NCBI GenBank assembly: GCA_900548405.1
Contig: UNSJ01000013.1
Span: forward strand, 1-46,204
Direction of reading: 5' to 3'
Source of the DNA: Candidatus Gastranaerophilales bacterium
Lineage (GTDB): Bacteria; Cyanobacteriota; Vampirovibrionia; Gastranaerophilales; Gastranaerophilaceae
DNA length: 46,204 nt
In this document: positions 1 to 8,344 of the stretch, one piece after another
Layout: each line of letters starts with the position of its first letter
Numbering within the stretch: the stretch's first letter is position 1
Notes under the pieces: generated by a model
What the model saw: only the letters and a program-made list of their open reading frames with translations
Told to the model about the DNA's origin: nothing
Database searches by the model: none
Position numbers and translations under genes: made by a program

Positions 1-638
1 TTACTCTCGCCGAAGTATTGGTCACACTCGGTATTATTGGTGTTGTTTCTGCAATGACAGTACCGTCTTTGATGCAGAATTATCAAAGGCAATCTTATGT
101 TACACAGCTGCATAAAGTCTATAATGAATTTTCTCAGGCTTTTGTGCGTTATCAGACAGATAGAAATGCAATTAACCTTAAAGAGGCTGGATTTTCAAGT
201 CAAAATGATGTAAATTCATTCATCAAATCTTATTTCAAGGTTATAAAAGAATGTGAAAGTATGAATGATTGTTTTGCAGGTTCTTATAAAAAAATTAGCG
301 GTACGGCAACAAGCGCTTGGGCATTTAATTATAAATCTTTTATTCTTGCAAACGGAGCTTCAATCAGACCTGCGTATTCTCCTGATGGAAATAAGATAAT
401 AAATATGGCTTTGGATATTAACGGTCCAAAGGGTCCGAATATAGTCGGCAGGGATTTATTTTGGTTGTATGTATATACAAACGGCTTGATAGATGATATG
501 CCGCCTGATACTTCGGCAAATGCACCTTTGACAAAAGACCAAAGAGAAACCCTTTACAGTGCATACTGCCTGACTACTACTGCAGTAGACGGCTGCTTTG
601 GTAAAATCCTTAATGATAATTGGGAAATGAATTACTAA
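1..638 (+). CDS. Type IV pilin-like / type II secretion pseudopilin, 5' end missing
   Basis: The reading frame is open from base 3 to the stop at 636-638; the true start lies before the window. It begins within the conserved prepilin N-terminus (TLAEVLVTLGIIGVVSAM), the hydrophobic helix that follows the prepilin peptidase site. This helix anchors the subunit in the inner membrane and packs the core of the pilus or pseudopilus. The rest is a globular domain with four cysteines and the segment DINGPKGPNIVGRDLF. A related DING...GRDLF segment occurs in the pilin pseudogene near 31.9 kb, so these are paralogues. It ends in NWEMNY, like the aromatic ends of the other two pilins. Major pilin, minor pilin and pseudopilin cannot be told apart here. 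A bidirectional terminator follows at once. Confidence 0.85.
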   Translation, partial: TLAEVLVTLGIIGVVSAMTVPSLMQNYQRQSYVTQLHKVYNEFSQAFVRYQTDRNAINLKEAGFSSQNDVNSFIKSYFKVIKECESMNDCFAGSYKKISGTATSAWAFNYKSFILANGASIRPAYSPDGNKIINMALDINGPKGPNIVGRDLFWLYVYTNGLIDDMPPDTSANAPLTKDQRETLYSAYCLTTTAVDGCFGKILNDNWEMNY

Positions 639-640
639 TA

Positions 641-668
641 AAAAAGACCTCATATTTGAGGTCTTTTT
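641..668. terminator. Bidirectional intrinsic terminator between pilin and pheS
   Basis: A perfect 12-bp stem, AAAAAGACCTCA at 641-652 pairing with 657-668 around the loop TATT, has A-runs and T-runs on both sides. It can therefore stop transcription from the pilin gene (+) and from the pheS operon (-). Confidence 0.85.
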
Positions 669-673
669 AGTTT

Positions 674-1708
674 TTAAAACTGTTTTAAAAATCTTTCATC
701 GTTATTAAAGAATAATCGGATATCATCAACTGCATATTTTAACATTGCAAGTCTTTCAACACCCATTCCGAAAGCAAATCCTGTGTATACATCAGGGTCA
801 ATTCCAACGCCTTTCAAAACGTTAGGATCTACCATTCCGCTGCCCAATATCTCAAGCCAACCTGTTCCGGAACATATTCTGCATCCTTTGCCCTGACACA
901 TTATGCATTGAACATCAACTTCCGCAGAAGGTTCTGTAAACGGGAAGAAACTGCTTCTGAAACGTGTAGGTCTGCTTGCACCAAAATATATTCTGATAAA
1001 TTCGTTTAAGACACCCTTCAAGTCACCGAACGTTATGTCTTTATCAACGTATAATCCTTCTATTTGGTGGAAAAAGTTATTTTTACGTGCATTAATATTT
1101 TCATTTCTGTAAACTTTTCCCGGAGCAATTATTCTTATCGGAGGATTTTGATTTTCCATTGCGTGAATTTGTGCTCCTGAAGTTTGGCTTCTTAAAACTA
1201 CATTTTTAGCGATTTCTGTATAAAAAGTGTCTTGAACATCACGTGCAGGGTGGTCTTTTGGAACATTTAAGGCATCAAAGTTGTAGTATTCAGTTTCAAC
1301 TTCTGGTGAATGCTCTTGCGGTATAACAGAAAATCCTAAACTTTGGAATATTGATACTATTTCATTAGTGGTTGAAGTCAACGGATGAACTCTGCCTGTT
1401 GGTGTATATTTACCGGGTAGAGTAATATCAATTCGTTCTTTCAAGAGTTTTTCATTAAGTTCTTTTCTGTAAAATTCATCATGTTTTTCTTTTAATGAAT
1501 TTTCAAGCTTTTGAGTAATATCGTTTGCCAAAGAACCAACAGTTCTTTTATCTTCATCAGATAAATTTTTAAGGTTCTTTTTAATCTCATTAAATTCACC
1601 TTTACGGCTCAAATATTTTGCTCTTATTTCATCTATATCAGCTATGGAAGATGCTTTTGCCAAGTCTTCCATTGCACATTCATATATTTTTTCTAATTGT
1701 TGTTTCAT
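674..1708 (-). CDS. pheS: Phenylalanine--tRNA ligase alpha subunit
   Basis: At 344 residues this is the usual length for bacterial PheS. It activates phenylalanine and charges tRNA-Phe as a PheS2-PheT2 heterotetramer in the cytoplasm. The N-terminal coiled-coil (about 1-90) is followed by the class II aminoacyl-tRNA synthetase core. Visible elements are motif 2 (FHQIEGLYVD), a Cys-rich insert (CIMCQGKGCRICSGTGW) and motif 3 (GFAFGMGVERLAMLKY) near the end. The ATG at 1708 has AAGGAAG about six bases upstream. It is the last gene of a leftward run after kdsA and the MBL hydrolase, 17 bp from the latter. pheT is not in this window, so the two subunit genes are separated or pheT lies elsewhere. 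Confidence 0.97.
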   Translation of the reverse strand: MKQQLEKIYECAMEDLAKASSIADIDEIRAKYLSRKGEFNEIKKNLKNLSDEDKRTVGSLANDITQKLENSLKEKHDEFYRKELNEKLLKERIDITLPGKYTPTGRVHPLTSTTNEIVSIFQSLGFSVIPQEHSPEVETEYYNFDALNVPKDHPARDVQDTFYTEIAKNVVLRSQTSGAQIHAMENQNPPIRIIAPGKVYRNENINARKNNFFHQIEGLYVDKDITFGDLKGVLNEFIRIYFGASRPTRFRSSFFPFTEPSAEVDVQCIMCQGKGCRICSGTGWLEILGSGMVDPNVLKGVGIDPDVYTGFAFGMGVERLAMLKYAVDDIRLFFNNDERFLKQF

Positions 1709-1725
1709 ATTCTTCCTTATATAAT

Positions 1726-2352
1726 TTAAATTAATTCATTATGTTTTTTTTCATAACCTATAAAAGTTGTCGGTCCATGTCCCGGAAATACTGTGATGTT
1801 GTCGTCTAGCATAAACAGTTTATTTTTGATACTGTCTGATAATTTTTGAAAGCTTCCGCCGAACAAATCAGTTCTTCCGACACTTTCTTTAAATAAAGTA
1901 TCTCCTGAAAATAATTTGTCGTCAATAAGATAACAAACACCGCCTTCTGTATGACCCGGAGTATGAATAACCTTTATTTTCATATCTCCGACGGGAATAA
2001 TATCTCCGTCTTTTATGTACAATTCATATTTTGGAGCTGTACTGTCGGGAAGTCCGAAAAGTTGAGTATATTCATTAATATTATCAGAAATTATAAGGTC
2101 ATCTTTGTGGATAACTGCTTTAGCATTAAGCGTTTGTTTTAGCGAATTCAATCCCATAATATGGTCGAAATGTCCGTGAGTGAGCAAAATATATTCAACG
2201 TCAGCTCCTGATTCTTTTACTGTTTGAGCAATTTCAGGAACGTTTGAAGACGCATCAATCAAAACTGCTTTTTTAGTTCTGTCGTCAATTACAAGGTAAA
2301 TATTATTTTCCAGTTGTCCTGCTATAAATTTTTTTACCGTTATGCCGGTCAT
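1726..2352 (-). CDS. Metallo-beta-lactamase-fold hydrolase (glyoxalase II-like)
   Basis: A 208-residue protein with the MBL-fold metal ligands in order: THGHFDHIMG (HxHxDH), HTPGHTEGG, SGDTLF and FPGHGPTT. This set fits the small cytoplasmic glyoxalase II-like hydrolases that cleave thioesters such as S-lactoylglutathione analogues. The substrate cannot be read from the sequence. I start at the ATG at 2352, because GGAG lies about ten bases upstream, just after the kdsA stop. A TTG at 2367 in the same frame would add five residues but would overlap that ribosome-binding site. It sits between kdsA and pheS in one leftward transcription unit, and the gaps suggest translational coupling rather than a shared pathway. 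Confidence 0.88.
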   Translation of the reverse strand: MTGITVKKFIAGQLENNIYLVIDDRTKKAVLIDASSNVPEIAQTVKESGADVEYILLTHGHFDHIMGLNSLKQTLNAKAVIHKDDLIISDNINEYTQLFGLPDSTAPKYELYIKDGDIIPVGDMKIKVIHTPGHTEGGVCYLIDDKLFSGDTLFKESVGRTDLFGGSFQKLSDSIKNKLFMLDDNITVFPGHGPTTFIGYEKKHNELI

Positions 2353-2367
2353 GTTACAGTTCTCCAA

Positions 2368-3189
2368 TTATCTTCTAACGAGTTCAAAAATATCCCTGCA
2401 AATTTTAAACAATTCTTCAGCCTTATCAAGAGGAACCATATTAGGTCCGTCGCATTTTGCTTTGTCAGGGTCTGGATGAACTTCAAAGAAAAGAACATTT
2501 GCTCCTGCAGCCATAGCAGCTTTTGCAAGCGGTGCTACAAACCTTCTGTCCCCGCCGGAACAAGTTCCCTGTGCGCCGGGAAGCTGAACGCTGTGGGTAG
2601 CATCGAATACTACCGGATAACCTAAGCTTTGCATTATAGGAATTGCTCTAAAATCTACTACCAAATTGTTATACCCGAAAGAACATCCTCTGTCTGTCAG
2701 AAGAATTTGATGATTACCGCAGTCTTCAACTTTTTTTACAAGCGGTGCCATTTGTTCGGGTGCTAAAAATTGTCCTTTTTTAATATTTATTATTTTTCCT
2801 GTTTTAGCTGCAGAAGCAAGCAAATCTGTTTGTCTGCATAAAAATGCCGGGATTTGTAAAATATCTGCTACTTTACTTACGGGTTCAGCCTGAGAAGGTA
2901 AGTGAATATCAGTTACGATAGGAATATCGAATTTTGATTTGACTTCTGCAAGCATTTCAAGTCCTTTTTCCATACCCGGACCGCGAAAAGAGTCTATTGA
3001 TGATCGGTTTGCTTTATCAAAAGATGATTTAAATACAAAATTAATTCCAAGTTTTTGTGTTATTTCTTTTAAACCCTGTGCTGTTTCATTTAAAATTTCC
3101 TGATTTTCAGCTGCGCAGGGACCGGCAAGAATTGTTAATTTTTCTGCACCGATTTCAAAGTCTCTCAATTTAATTTTCTTTATATCCAT
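2368..3189 (-). CDS. kdsA: 3-deoxy-8-phosphooctulonate (KDO-8-P) synthase
   Basis: 273 residues, typical for KdsA. It condenses phosphoenolpyruvate with arabinose 5-phosphate to KDO-8-phosphate, the precursor of the KDO sugar linking lipid A to core in lipopolysaccharide. Recognisable blocks are GPCAAENQE near the N-terminus, KSSFDKANRSS, SFRGPGMEKG, VTDIHLPSQ and the C-terminal FFEVHPDPDKAKCDGPN. The ATG at 3189 has no Shine-Dalgarno sequence. Instead a TATAAT box lies exactly six bases upstream with TTGTAA 17 bp further, so the mRNA probably begins at the start codon (leaderless). It heads the kdsA / MBL / pheS unit and is divergent from the M16-like gene. Its presence indicates an outer membrane with KDO-containing lipopolysaccharide. 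Confidence 0.95.
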   Translation of the reverse strand: MDIKKIKLRDFEIGAEKLTILAGPCAAENQEILNETAQGLKEITQKLGINFVFKSSFDKANRSSIDSFRGPGMEKGLEMLAEVKSKFDIPIVTDIHLPSQAEPVSKVADILQIPAFLCRQTDLLASAAKTGKIINIKKGQFLAPEQMAPLVKKVEDCGNHQILLTDRGCSFGYNNLVVDFRAIPIMQSLGYPVVFDATHSVQLPGAQGTCSGGDRRFVAPLAKAAMAAGANVLFFEVHPDPDKAKCDGPNMVPLDKAEELFKICRDIFELVRR

Positions 3190-3195
3190 AAATTA

Positions 3196-3224
3196 ATTAT
3201 ATTTTAAATATGTTGTAATTACAA
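3196..3224 (-). promoter_or_regulatory. kdsA promoter, apparently leaderless, with a palindrome over -35
   Basis: On the minus strand, TTGTAA (3224-3219), a 17-bp spacer and TATAAT (3201-3196) are followed by six bases and then the kdsA ATG. The expected +1 therefore falls on or next to the start codon. The -35 hexamer is half of a perfect palindrome, TTGTAATTACAA (3213-3224), a possible operator. Confidence 0.6.
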
Positions 3225-3245
3225 GTTATCAAAGCAGATGAATAT

Positions 3246-3282
3246 TTGTAATTTTACAATAATTGTGCTAAACTTCGAAACA
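3246..3282 (+). promoter_or_regulatory. Putative promoter/operator of the M16-like gene
   Basis: TTGTAATTTTACAA (3246-3259) is a perfect inverted repeat related to the one in the kdsA promoter 34 bp away. Read as a promoter, TTGTAA is the -35 and TAAACT, 17 bp downstream, a moderate -10 (4 of 6 matches), placing +1 just before the GAGGAG ribosome-binding site. The matching palindromes could let one regulator act on both divergent units; this is inference. Confidence 0.4.
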
Positions 3283-3294
3283 GAGGAGAGTTAT

Positions 3295-4509
3295 ATGGAT
3301 ACTAAAGTTACTTGTTTAAAAAATAATATTGAATTCGCTTATAAAAAAAATTCTGATACCCCGCGTGTTGCGTTTTATTTAAATTTTTCATTGAATAATC
3401 CGCTGCCTAATCCGGGTGTTTATTCTTTGATGGTCAGACTTTTTATGCAGGGTACTAAAAAACGTTCGGCTCAGCAGTTGTCAGAAGAACTTGACAAGTT
3501 TGCCATAGAATTTTCTTCAGAACTAAAACTTGACTATGTAAAATTTAAATTTGTTTGCCTTAATGAAGATTTTTCAAAAGCTTTAGAAATTTTTACAGAT
3601 ATTGTTAAGAATACAACTTTTGATGAATTTGATAAAGAAAAGGCAAAACTTGAGGGAGAAATTATTGCAGAACTGGATTCCCCGAGAGCAAAAGTTGTAG
3701 ACGGTTATTACAAAAATATTTATGAAGGTCACAATTACGGTTACACAAATACTGTTATTCTTGAAAATCTTCATAATATTAAAAAAGATGATGTAATAAA
3801 TGCTTATAATGCAATAATTAATAAAAGTAAAAAAGTTGCTGCATTTGTCGGTGATTTGGAATACGATGATGTTTATAATCAATTAAACAAAGCGCTTGGT
3901 GATATAGCTCCTTCAATTAAGGAACTTCCTGATTTGCCAAAACCTGTATTGGACATGGAAAAAAATATCGAAATTATCAAACCTGATATGAATCAGGCTC
4001 ATATAATCAAAGGCTGGCTTGTTGACACTGCAGCCAGTGAAGATTATCCTGTTTTGGCGCTTTTAAATATTATTATGGGAGCAAGCGGACTTTCTTCAAG
4101 GTTATTTTTGGAGCTTCGTGATAAAAAAGGACTTGCTTATGTGGTTAGAAGCTCTTATGATATTGCAAAACTTGCTGCCAATTTCTCAATTTATATTGCC
4201 ACTGAACCTAAGAATATAGAAGTTTCTTTGAAAGGCTTTGAAGAAGAAATTCAAAAAATAAAAGATGTTCTTGTAAGTGAAAATGAATTGGAAGATGCAA
4301 AAAATAACATATTCGGTAAATGGGCATTTATTGGAGAAACAAATTCACAGCAGGCAAACTGGCTTGCTCATTACGGAATAAACGGTTTTGGATTTGATTT
4401 CCAGAAAAAAGCTAAAGAAAGAATTAAAAGAGTTACGCCTCAAGATATTATGAATTGTGCAAAAAAATACTTTAACGAGAAATCCGTTACAGTAATATTA
4501 AAGCCATAA
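3295..4509 (+). CDS. M16-family peptidase-like protein lacking the zinc motif
   Basis: 404 residues from the ATG at 3295, chosen because GAGGAG lies about seven bases upstream; the frame extends to 3238 without a better start. The fold is that of a single M16B subunit: an N-terminal half, then a C-terminal half with SSRLFLELRDKKGLAYVVRS, a well-conserved element of the second M16 domain. Where the HxxEH zinc site should be, the sequence reads VYSLMVRLFMQGT, so the metal ligands are missing. Family knowledge: M16B enzymes often work as pairs of one active HxxEH subunit and one inactive RxxxY-type subunit. This is probably the non-catalytic partner. The active partner is not in the window. No signal peptide is evident. 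Confidence 0.8.
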   Translation: MDTKVTCLKNNIEFAYKKNSDTPRVAFYLNFSLNNPLPNPGVYSLMVRLFMQGTKKRSAQQLSEELDKFAIEFSSELKLDYVKFKFVCLNEDFSKALEIFTDIVKNTTFDEFDKEKAKLEGEIIAELDSPRAKVVDGYYKNIYEGHNYGYTNTVILENLHNIKKDDVINAYNAIINKSKKVAAFVGDLEYDDVYNQLNKALGDIAPSIKELPDLPKPVLDMEKNIEIIKPDMNQAHIIKGWLVDTAASEDYPVLALLNIIMGASGLSSRLFLELRDKKGLAYVVRSSYDIAKLAANFSIYIATEPKNIEVSLKGFEEEIQKIKDVLVSENELEDAKNNIFGKWAFIGETNSQQANWLAHYGINGFGFDFQKKAKERIKRVTPQDIMNCAKKYFNEKSVTVILKP

Positions 4510-4519
4510 CCTTATCAGG

Positions 4520-4546
4520 TAATAGATAACCGCTGAAAAACGATAA
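4520..4546 (+). promoter_or_regulatory. Candidate sigma-28 (FliA-type) promoter of the OmpA/MotB-like gene
   Basis: TAATAGAT (4520-4527), an 11-base spacer and AACGATAA (4539-4546) match the flagellar sigma consensus TAAAGTTT-N11-GCCGATAA at 4 of 8 and 6 of 8 positions with exact spacing. The downstream gene faces fliA. A chance match is possible in AT-rich DNA. Confidence 0.35.
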
Positions 4547-4566
4547 ATAATTGTTAGGAGGCGGTC

Positions 4567-5112
4567 TTGAAAAATCGGATTTTAATAATTCTTTTAATTT
4601 TAGCAGCAATTTTTTGCTCCGGTTCTTCTGATGAGGTTAAAAGTTTATTTATTTCATACCAGCCTAATGTAGACAGGCTTGAAACCATTTTTAAAACTTA
4701 TCTTCCTCCAAGAAAAGAAATTATGTTTACAAAGGTTCCTCGCGGTCTTATAATAAGTATTGATGAAAGTTGTTTTTTTAATGAGGGCGAGGCGCGTATT
4801 AAAGAAAGCTCTCTGGTGATATTGGATACTATTTCTGCTGTTTTAAAAAGGCTCACTAATTACTGTATAATAGAAGATCACACCGAAGATAATGATTTAA
4901 CTAACAGTTATTACAGTGAAAACTGGGAACTTTCCATAGCTAGAGCAGGAAATATTGTGCAGTATATGATGACATACGGAAAAATACCAGCAGATAAACT
5001 GTTTGCGCTTGGCTATGGAGAGTATATGCCTTTCAGAGATAATGTTGCGCCTAAAAACGGTATGGACAGCAGAATTGATTTTGTAATTCTTGAATATGAA
5101 GCTAAGCGATAA
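4567..5112 (+). CDS. OmpA/MotB C-terminal domain protein
   Basis: 181 residues. The start is TTG at 4567, supported by a full AGGAGG five bases upstream. An N-terminal hydrophobic stretch (residues 4-17, RILIILLILAAIFC) is either a signal sequence or a membrane anchor. The Cys does not sit in a good lipobox, so lipidation is doubtful. The remainder is an OmpA-like peptidoglycan-binding domain: RGLIISIDESCFFNEGEARI, then SENWELSIARAGNIVQYM, whose NWxLSxARA pattern is especially like MotB. It ends with GYGEYMP and SRIDFVILEYE. It lacks a recognisable MotB channel helix with its Asp, so it is not a standard stator subunit. Its 3' end overlaps that of fliA by 11 bp, and a sigma-28-like promoter precedes it; both hint at flagellar use. 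Confidence 0.82.
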   Translation: MKNRILIILLILAAIFCSGSSDEVKSLFISYQPNVDRLETIFKTYLPPRKEIMFTKVPRGLIISIDESCFFNEGEARIKESSLVILDTISAVLKRLTNYCIIEDHTEDNDLTNSYYSENWELSIARAGNIVQYMMTYGKIPADKLFALGYGEYMPFRDNVAPKNGMDSRIDFVILEYEAKR

Positions 5113-5929
5113 TACTTTGGCGAAGTCTTGAAGTTCTTGTTTCGCTCAAGATATTTTTAAGCTTCATAATGCCTTGCGCATGGAGCTGGCATACTCTTGA
5201 TTCTGACATGTTAATAGTTTCGCCGATTTCTTTAAGCGTCATGTTTTCCTGATAGTAAAGAACCATGATAATACGTTCACGTTCAGGAAGTCTTTGCAAT
5301 GCTCTTTCAAGCTCATGCTTAACGTTCTTTTCTTCAGCATGTTCTTGAGGTGTAAGTTTTCCTGTATCTTCAATTGTATCTATAATTTCGATACTGTCAT
5401 CAGTGCTTCCGCGTTTTTCATAAATCGAAGTTATTGTCATATCTTCTGACATGATTTGTGAAACTTTATCGGGATCCATTTGAAGATAATTGGCAACTTC
5501 TGTGGTCGTCGGCATTCTTCCTAATTCTTGTTTCAAATATTCTTGTGCTGCTTTTATATCTTTAATTTTCTTTCTTACACTTCTCGGCAAGAAATCTTGT
5601 GCACGAATTCTGTCTAAGATAGCTCCTCTGATTCTTATAAGAGCATAAGTTTCAAATCTTGTATTCTTTTGAGGGGAGTATCTTTCAATAGCGTTAATAA
5701 GTCCTTCAACGCCGTATCCGGCAATGTCTTCAACAGAAATAGTTGCAGGAAGTGTAACTTTTACGCGGCCGACAACATATCTGATTAAATATATATATTG
5801 AACAATTAAAGTATCACGGACAGTTTTATTTGTCTTATCCTTGAAATACTCATGCCAAAGAGCTTCCAACTCATTTTCCGCAAGTCTTTTTATGTTGTTA
5901 TACGATGTGAAATCAAAACTCTGGCTCAT
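5102..5929 (-). CDS. fliA: RNA polymerase sigma factor, FliA/WhiG family
   Basis: 275 residues from the ATG at 5929, preceded by a weak GGGAAG; an upstream TTG at 5941 has no ribosome-binding site. Region 2 (ISVEDIAGYGVEGLINAIERY, then TRFETYALIRIRGAILDRIR) is typical of the FliA/SigD/WhiG group. Region 3 follows (RSVRKKIKDIKAAQEYL...GRMPTTTEVANYL). Region 4 ends with the helix-turn-helix LKEIGETINMSESRVCQLHAQG. Family role: directing polymerase to late flagellar promoters of the TAAA-N15-GCCGATAA kind. Candidate sites of that kind occur at 4520, 9542 and 36229 in this window. An anti-sigma FlgM was not seen. It lies downstream of the CorC-like gene, 123 bp away, and likely has its own promoter. 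Confidence 0.92.
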   Translation of the reverse strand: MSQSFDFTSYNNIKRLAENELEALWHEYFKDKTNKTVRDTLIVQYIYLIRYVVGRVKVTLPATISVEDIAGYGVEGLINAIERYSPQKNTRFETYALIRIRGAILDRIRAQDFLPRSVRKKIKDIKAAQEYLKQELGRMPTTTEVANYLQMDPDKVSQIMSEDMTITSIYEKRGSTDDSIEIIDTIEDTGKLTPQEHAEEKNVKHELERALQRLPERERIIMVLYYQENMTLKEIGETINMSESRVCQLHAQGIMKLKNILSETRTSRLRQSIIA

Positions 5930-6052
5930 TAAACTTCCCAAATATTGTTCAAATATCTACATATCTATTCTATACAATATAGGATTAGCCACATCATTTA
6001 AAAAGAGGAAATGTTTTAACTTTACTAAAGTTTGTGGTGTACAAGAGCATGC

Positions 6053-7408
6053 TTAATTTTGCTGTTCTACTTCTTCAACAGAAGGTTCAGGCATTGTTTT
6101 AATGATTTCAAGCTTAGTAATTCTTGCACCGTCAACTTCTTTTACTACAAATGTTAAATTATTAAATGTTACTGTATCATCAACTTCTGCAAGTCTGCCT
6201 AAAAGTTTTACAACAAGTCCGCCGATAGTATCAATATCTTCGTCATCAATTTCTTTTTCATCAATTTGGAAGAACTCTGCAAATTCGTCAAGACGCATCA
6301 TAGAATTTGCCAAATATGTGTTTGGTGCAACTTCTTTAATATCGCATTCTTCTTCTTCATCAAATTCATCCTGCACTTCACCAAATATTTCTTCCAATAC
6401 ATCTTCAAGCGTAATAAGCCCTGATGTGCCGCCAAATTCATCTATAACAATTGCCATTTGCCCTTTGCGTTTTTTAAATTCCAAAACCAGGTTATCCATT
6501 GTAATTGTTTCGGGAACCATTAAAACTTCACGTTGAATCTTTGCAATAGGACAAACTTCATCTTTAATTGAAAGCGAGTACAAATCTTTTACGTGAACAA
6601 GGCCTGTGATATGGTCAATGTCTTCTTCATAAACCGGATATCTTGTATATTGGCTTTCTGCTGCAAGTTTATTTAATTCTTCCATTGGCATGTCAATAGG
6701 AATACAAACCATGTCTGTTCTTGGAATCATTACCTGTTTTGCAGTCAAATCAGAAAATTTAAATACGTTATGAAGCATTTCTTTTTCTGTTTCATTCAAT
6801 ACACCGCCGTTGTAGCTTGCGTTAACAAGCATATCAAGTTCTTCGGTTGAGTGTACAAGAGAACCTTTATGTGTATGAGGTATATTAAAAGCTTTTAAAA
6901 CAAGGTTTCCAAAACCGTTCAAAAGCCAGATAAACGGATTAAAAATAAAGGTAATAATCTGCATAGGTCTTGCTACTACCAAAGCAGTTTTTTCGGTAAA
7001 TTCCAATGCAATTGATTTTGGAATAAGCTCACCTATAACAACGTGGAAGAATGTTATAAGAGCAAAAGCAATTGATACTGACATTGTATGAGTTGCTATT
7101 GTCTGGCTTATACCTGGGAGGAATGCAAAAAGAGGTTCGATTAAGTGAGCAAGCGTGCCTTCACCAACCCAACCTAAACCGATACTTGATATTGTTACAC
7201 CAAGCTGTACTGCTGCGATGAATTTATCTAAGTCCTTAATTGCTTCAAGAGCTATTTTGGCATTGTGGTTGCCTTCGTTAACAAGTTGTTCTATTCTTGT
7301 TTTGCGAACTTTAACCATCGCAAATTCTGATGCCACAAAAAATCCGTTTGAAAATAACAAGAATGCTATTACAAACAAATTAAAAATCATATTACCCGTC
7401 TCATCCAT
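6053..7408 (-). CDS. CNNM/CorC (HlyC)-type membrane protein with CBS domains
   Basis: 451 residues. The N-terminal DUF21/CNNM transmembrane domain (about 1-190, with several hydrophobic helices and FVASEFAMVKVRKTRIEQL) is followed by a tandem CBS pair beginning VMIPRTDMVCIPIDMPMEEL. A C-terminal CorC_HlyC transporter-associated domain (about 350-440) starts near DEFAEFFQIDEKEIDDEDID. The family is often called hemolysin-like but mostly acts in magnesium or cobalt efflux; the ion here cannot be decided. The ATG at 7408 has AGAGGAAA upstream. A run of acidic residues (FDEEEECDIKE) lies between the CBS and CorC_HlyC domains. Confidence 0.92.
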   Translation of the reverse strand: MDETGNMIFNLFVIAFLLFSNGFFVASEFAMVKVRKTRIEQLVNEGNHNAKIALEAIKDLDKFIAAVQLGVTISSIGLGWVGEGTLAHLIEPLFAFLPGISQTIATHTMSVSIAFALITFFHVVIGELIPKSIALEFTEKTALVVARPMQIITFIFNPFIWLLNGFGNLVLKAFNIPHTHKGSLVHSTEELDMLVNASYNGGVLNETEKEMLHNVFKFSDLTAKQVMIPRTDMVCIPIDMPMEELNKLAAESQYTRYPVYEEDIDHITGLVHVKDLYSLSIKDEVCPIAKIQREVLMVPETITMDNLVLEFKKRKGQMAIVIDEFGGTSGLITLEDVLEEIFGEVQDEFDEEEECDIKEVAPNTYLANSMMRLDEFAEFFQIDEKEIDDEDIDTIGGLVVKLLGRLAEVDDTVTFNNLTFVVKEVDGARITKLEIIKTMPEPSVEEVEQQN

Positions 7409-7472
7409 TATATTTTGTTTCCTCTAATACTTTTTAAAGCAATTATAATATTATTTATAAAAAAATGCAATC

Positions 7473-8285
7473 CTATTCCTTAGGCAGTTCTATTTCTTTG
7501 AGTTCCGTATAAACCATAGGAGAAAATCCTTTTGTGGTTGTAACTGTTATTATTTTATATACAGGCGGAGTGCTTAATAAAGTAGGTGATGAAATGTGGT
7601 ATACACCGTTTCTCATTTGCTCGCCGTTTATATGGTAATGTCCTGATATTACAGATATTATATTGTCGTACTTATCTATAATATTGAAGTAATTTTCTTT
7701 TTGATAGACTTCGTGAGTTTTTGATTCTTTAGGTTCAACAACCGGGAAATGCTGGAAGATTATAACGGGCTCGTTTTTGTACTTTGTTAACTGTTTATCC
7801 AGCCAGTTAAGAGTATCTTCTCTGTAATATCCGCCAGAACCGGGAATTACTTCCTTTGCTCCATCTACTACTATAAATACAAATCCGTCTTTTTTGAATA
7901 CATAATTCGGTTTATTGTATCTGTATAAGAAATTATTTTCTCTTATGATTTCCAAATACTTTGTTTTTGAAAGCCCGTTATTTTTATATACATCGTGATT
8001 GCCCAATACTATATAATAAGGGACGTTAAGTTTGTTTATTATATTAGTAAAATCCGGCAGATAATATGGTTTTGGCGAGTTGATATTGTCGCCTGTGAAA
8101 ACAGTAAAAGCAATGTCTTTTTGATTATTAATACTGTTCACAGCTTCCTGTAAAACCTGTTCTCTATATTTATCGCCTGCTATAAAATGAGCATCAGCAA
8201 TTTGTGCGAATTTTATAACTTCTGCATATACTGCACCTTGTAATAATAACAATGATAATAAAGTTAAAATTATATTTTTCTTCAT
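7473..8285 (-). CDS. Secreted calcineurin-like metallophosphoesterase
   Basis: 270 residues from the ATG at 8285. That start has AGAGGG upstream and yields a clean signal peptide (MKKNIILTLLSLLLLQGAVYA, cleavage before EVIK). The longer open frame to 8450 would run into the divergent rqcP gene and has no ribosome-binding site. Metallophosphoesterase motifs appear in order: QIADAHF (DxH), FTGDNINS (GD), VLGNHDVY (GNHD) and VISGHYHING (GHxH), which bind a di-metal centre. The protein should act in the periplasm or outside the cell on a phosphoester. The substrate is unknown; cyclic nucleotides, nucleotides and phospholipids are all seen in the family. Confidence 0.88.
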   Translation of the reverse strand: MKKNIILTLLSLLLLQGAVYAEVIKFAQIADAHFIAGDKYREQVLQEAVNSINNQKDIAFTVFTGDNINSPKPYYLPDFTNIINKLNVPYYIVLGNHDVYKNNGLSKTKYLEIIRENNFLYRYNKPNYVFKKDGFVFIVVDGAKEVIPGSGGYYREDTLNWLDKQLTKYKNEPVIIFQHFPVVEPKESKTHEVYQKENYFNIIDKYDNIISVISGHYHINGEQMRNGVYHISSPTLLSTPPVYKIITVTTTKGFSPMVYTELKEIELPKE

Positions 8286-8344
8286 TAATTTAAGCCCTCT
8301 GGACAAATTATAACATAAATTATAATATATAGAAAGGAGAAAAC

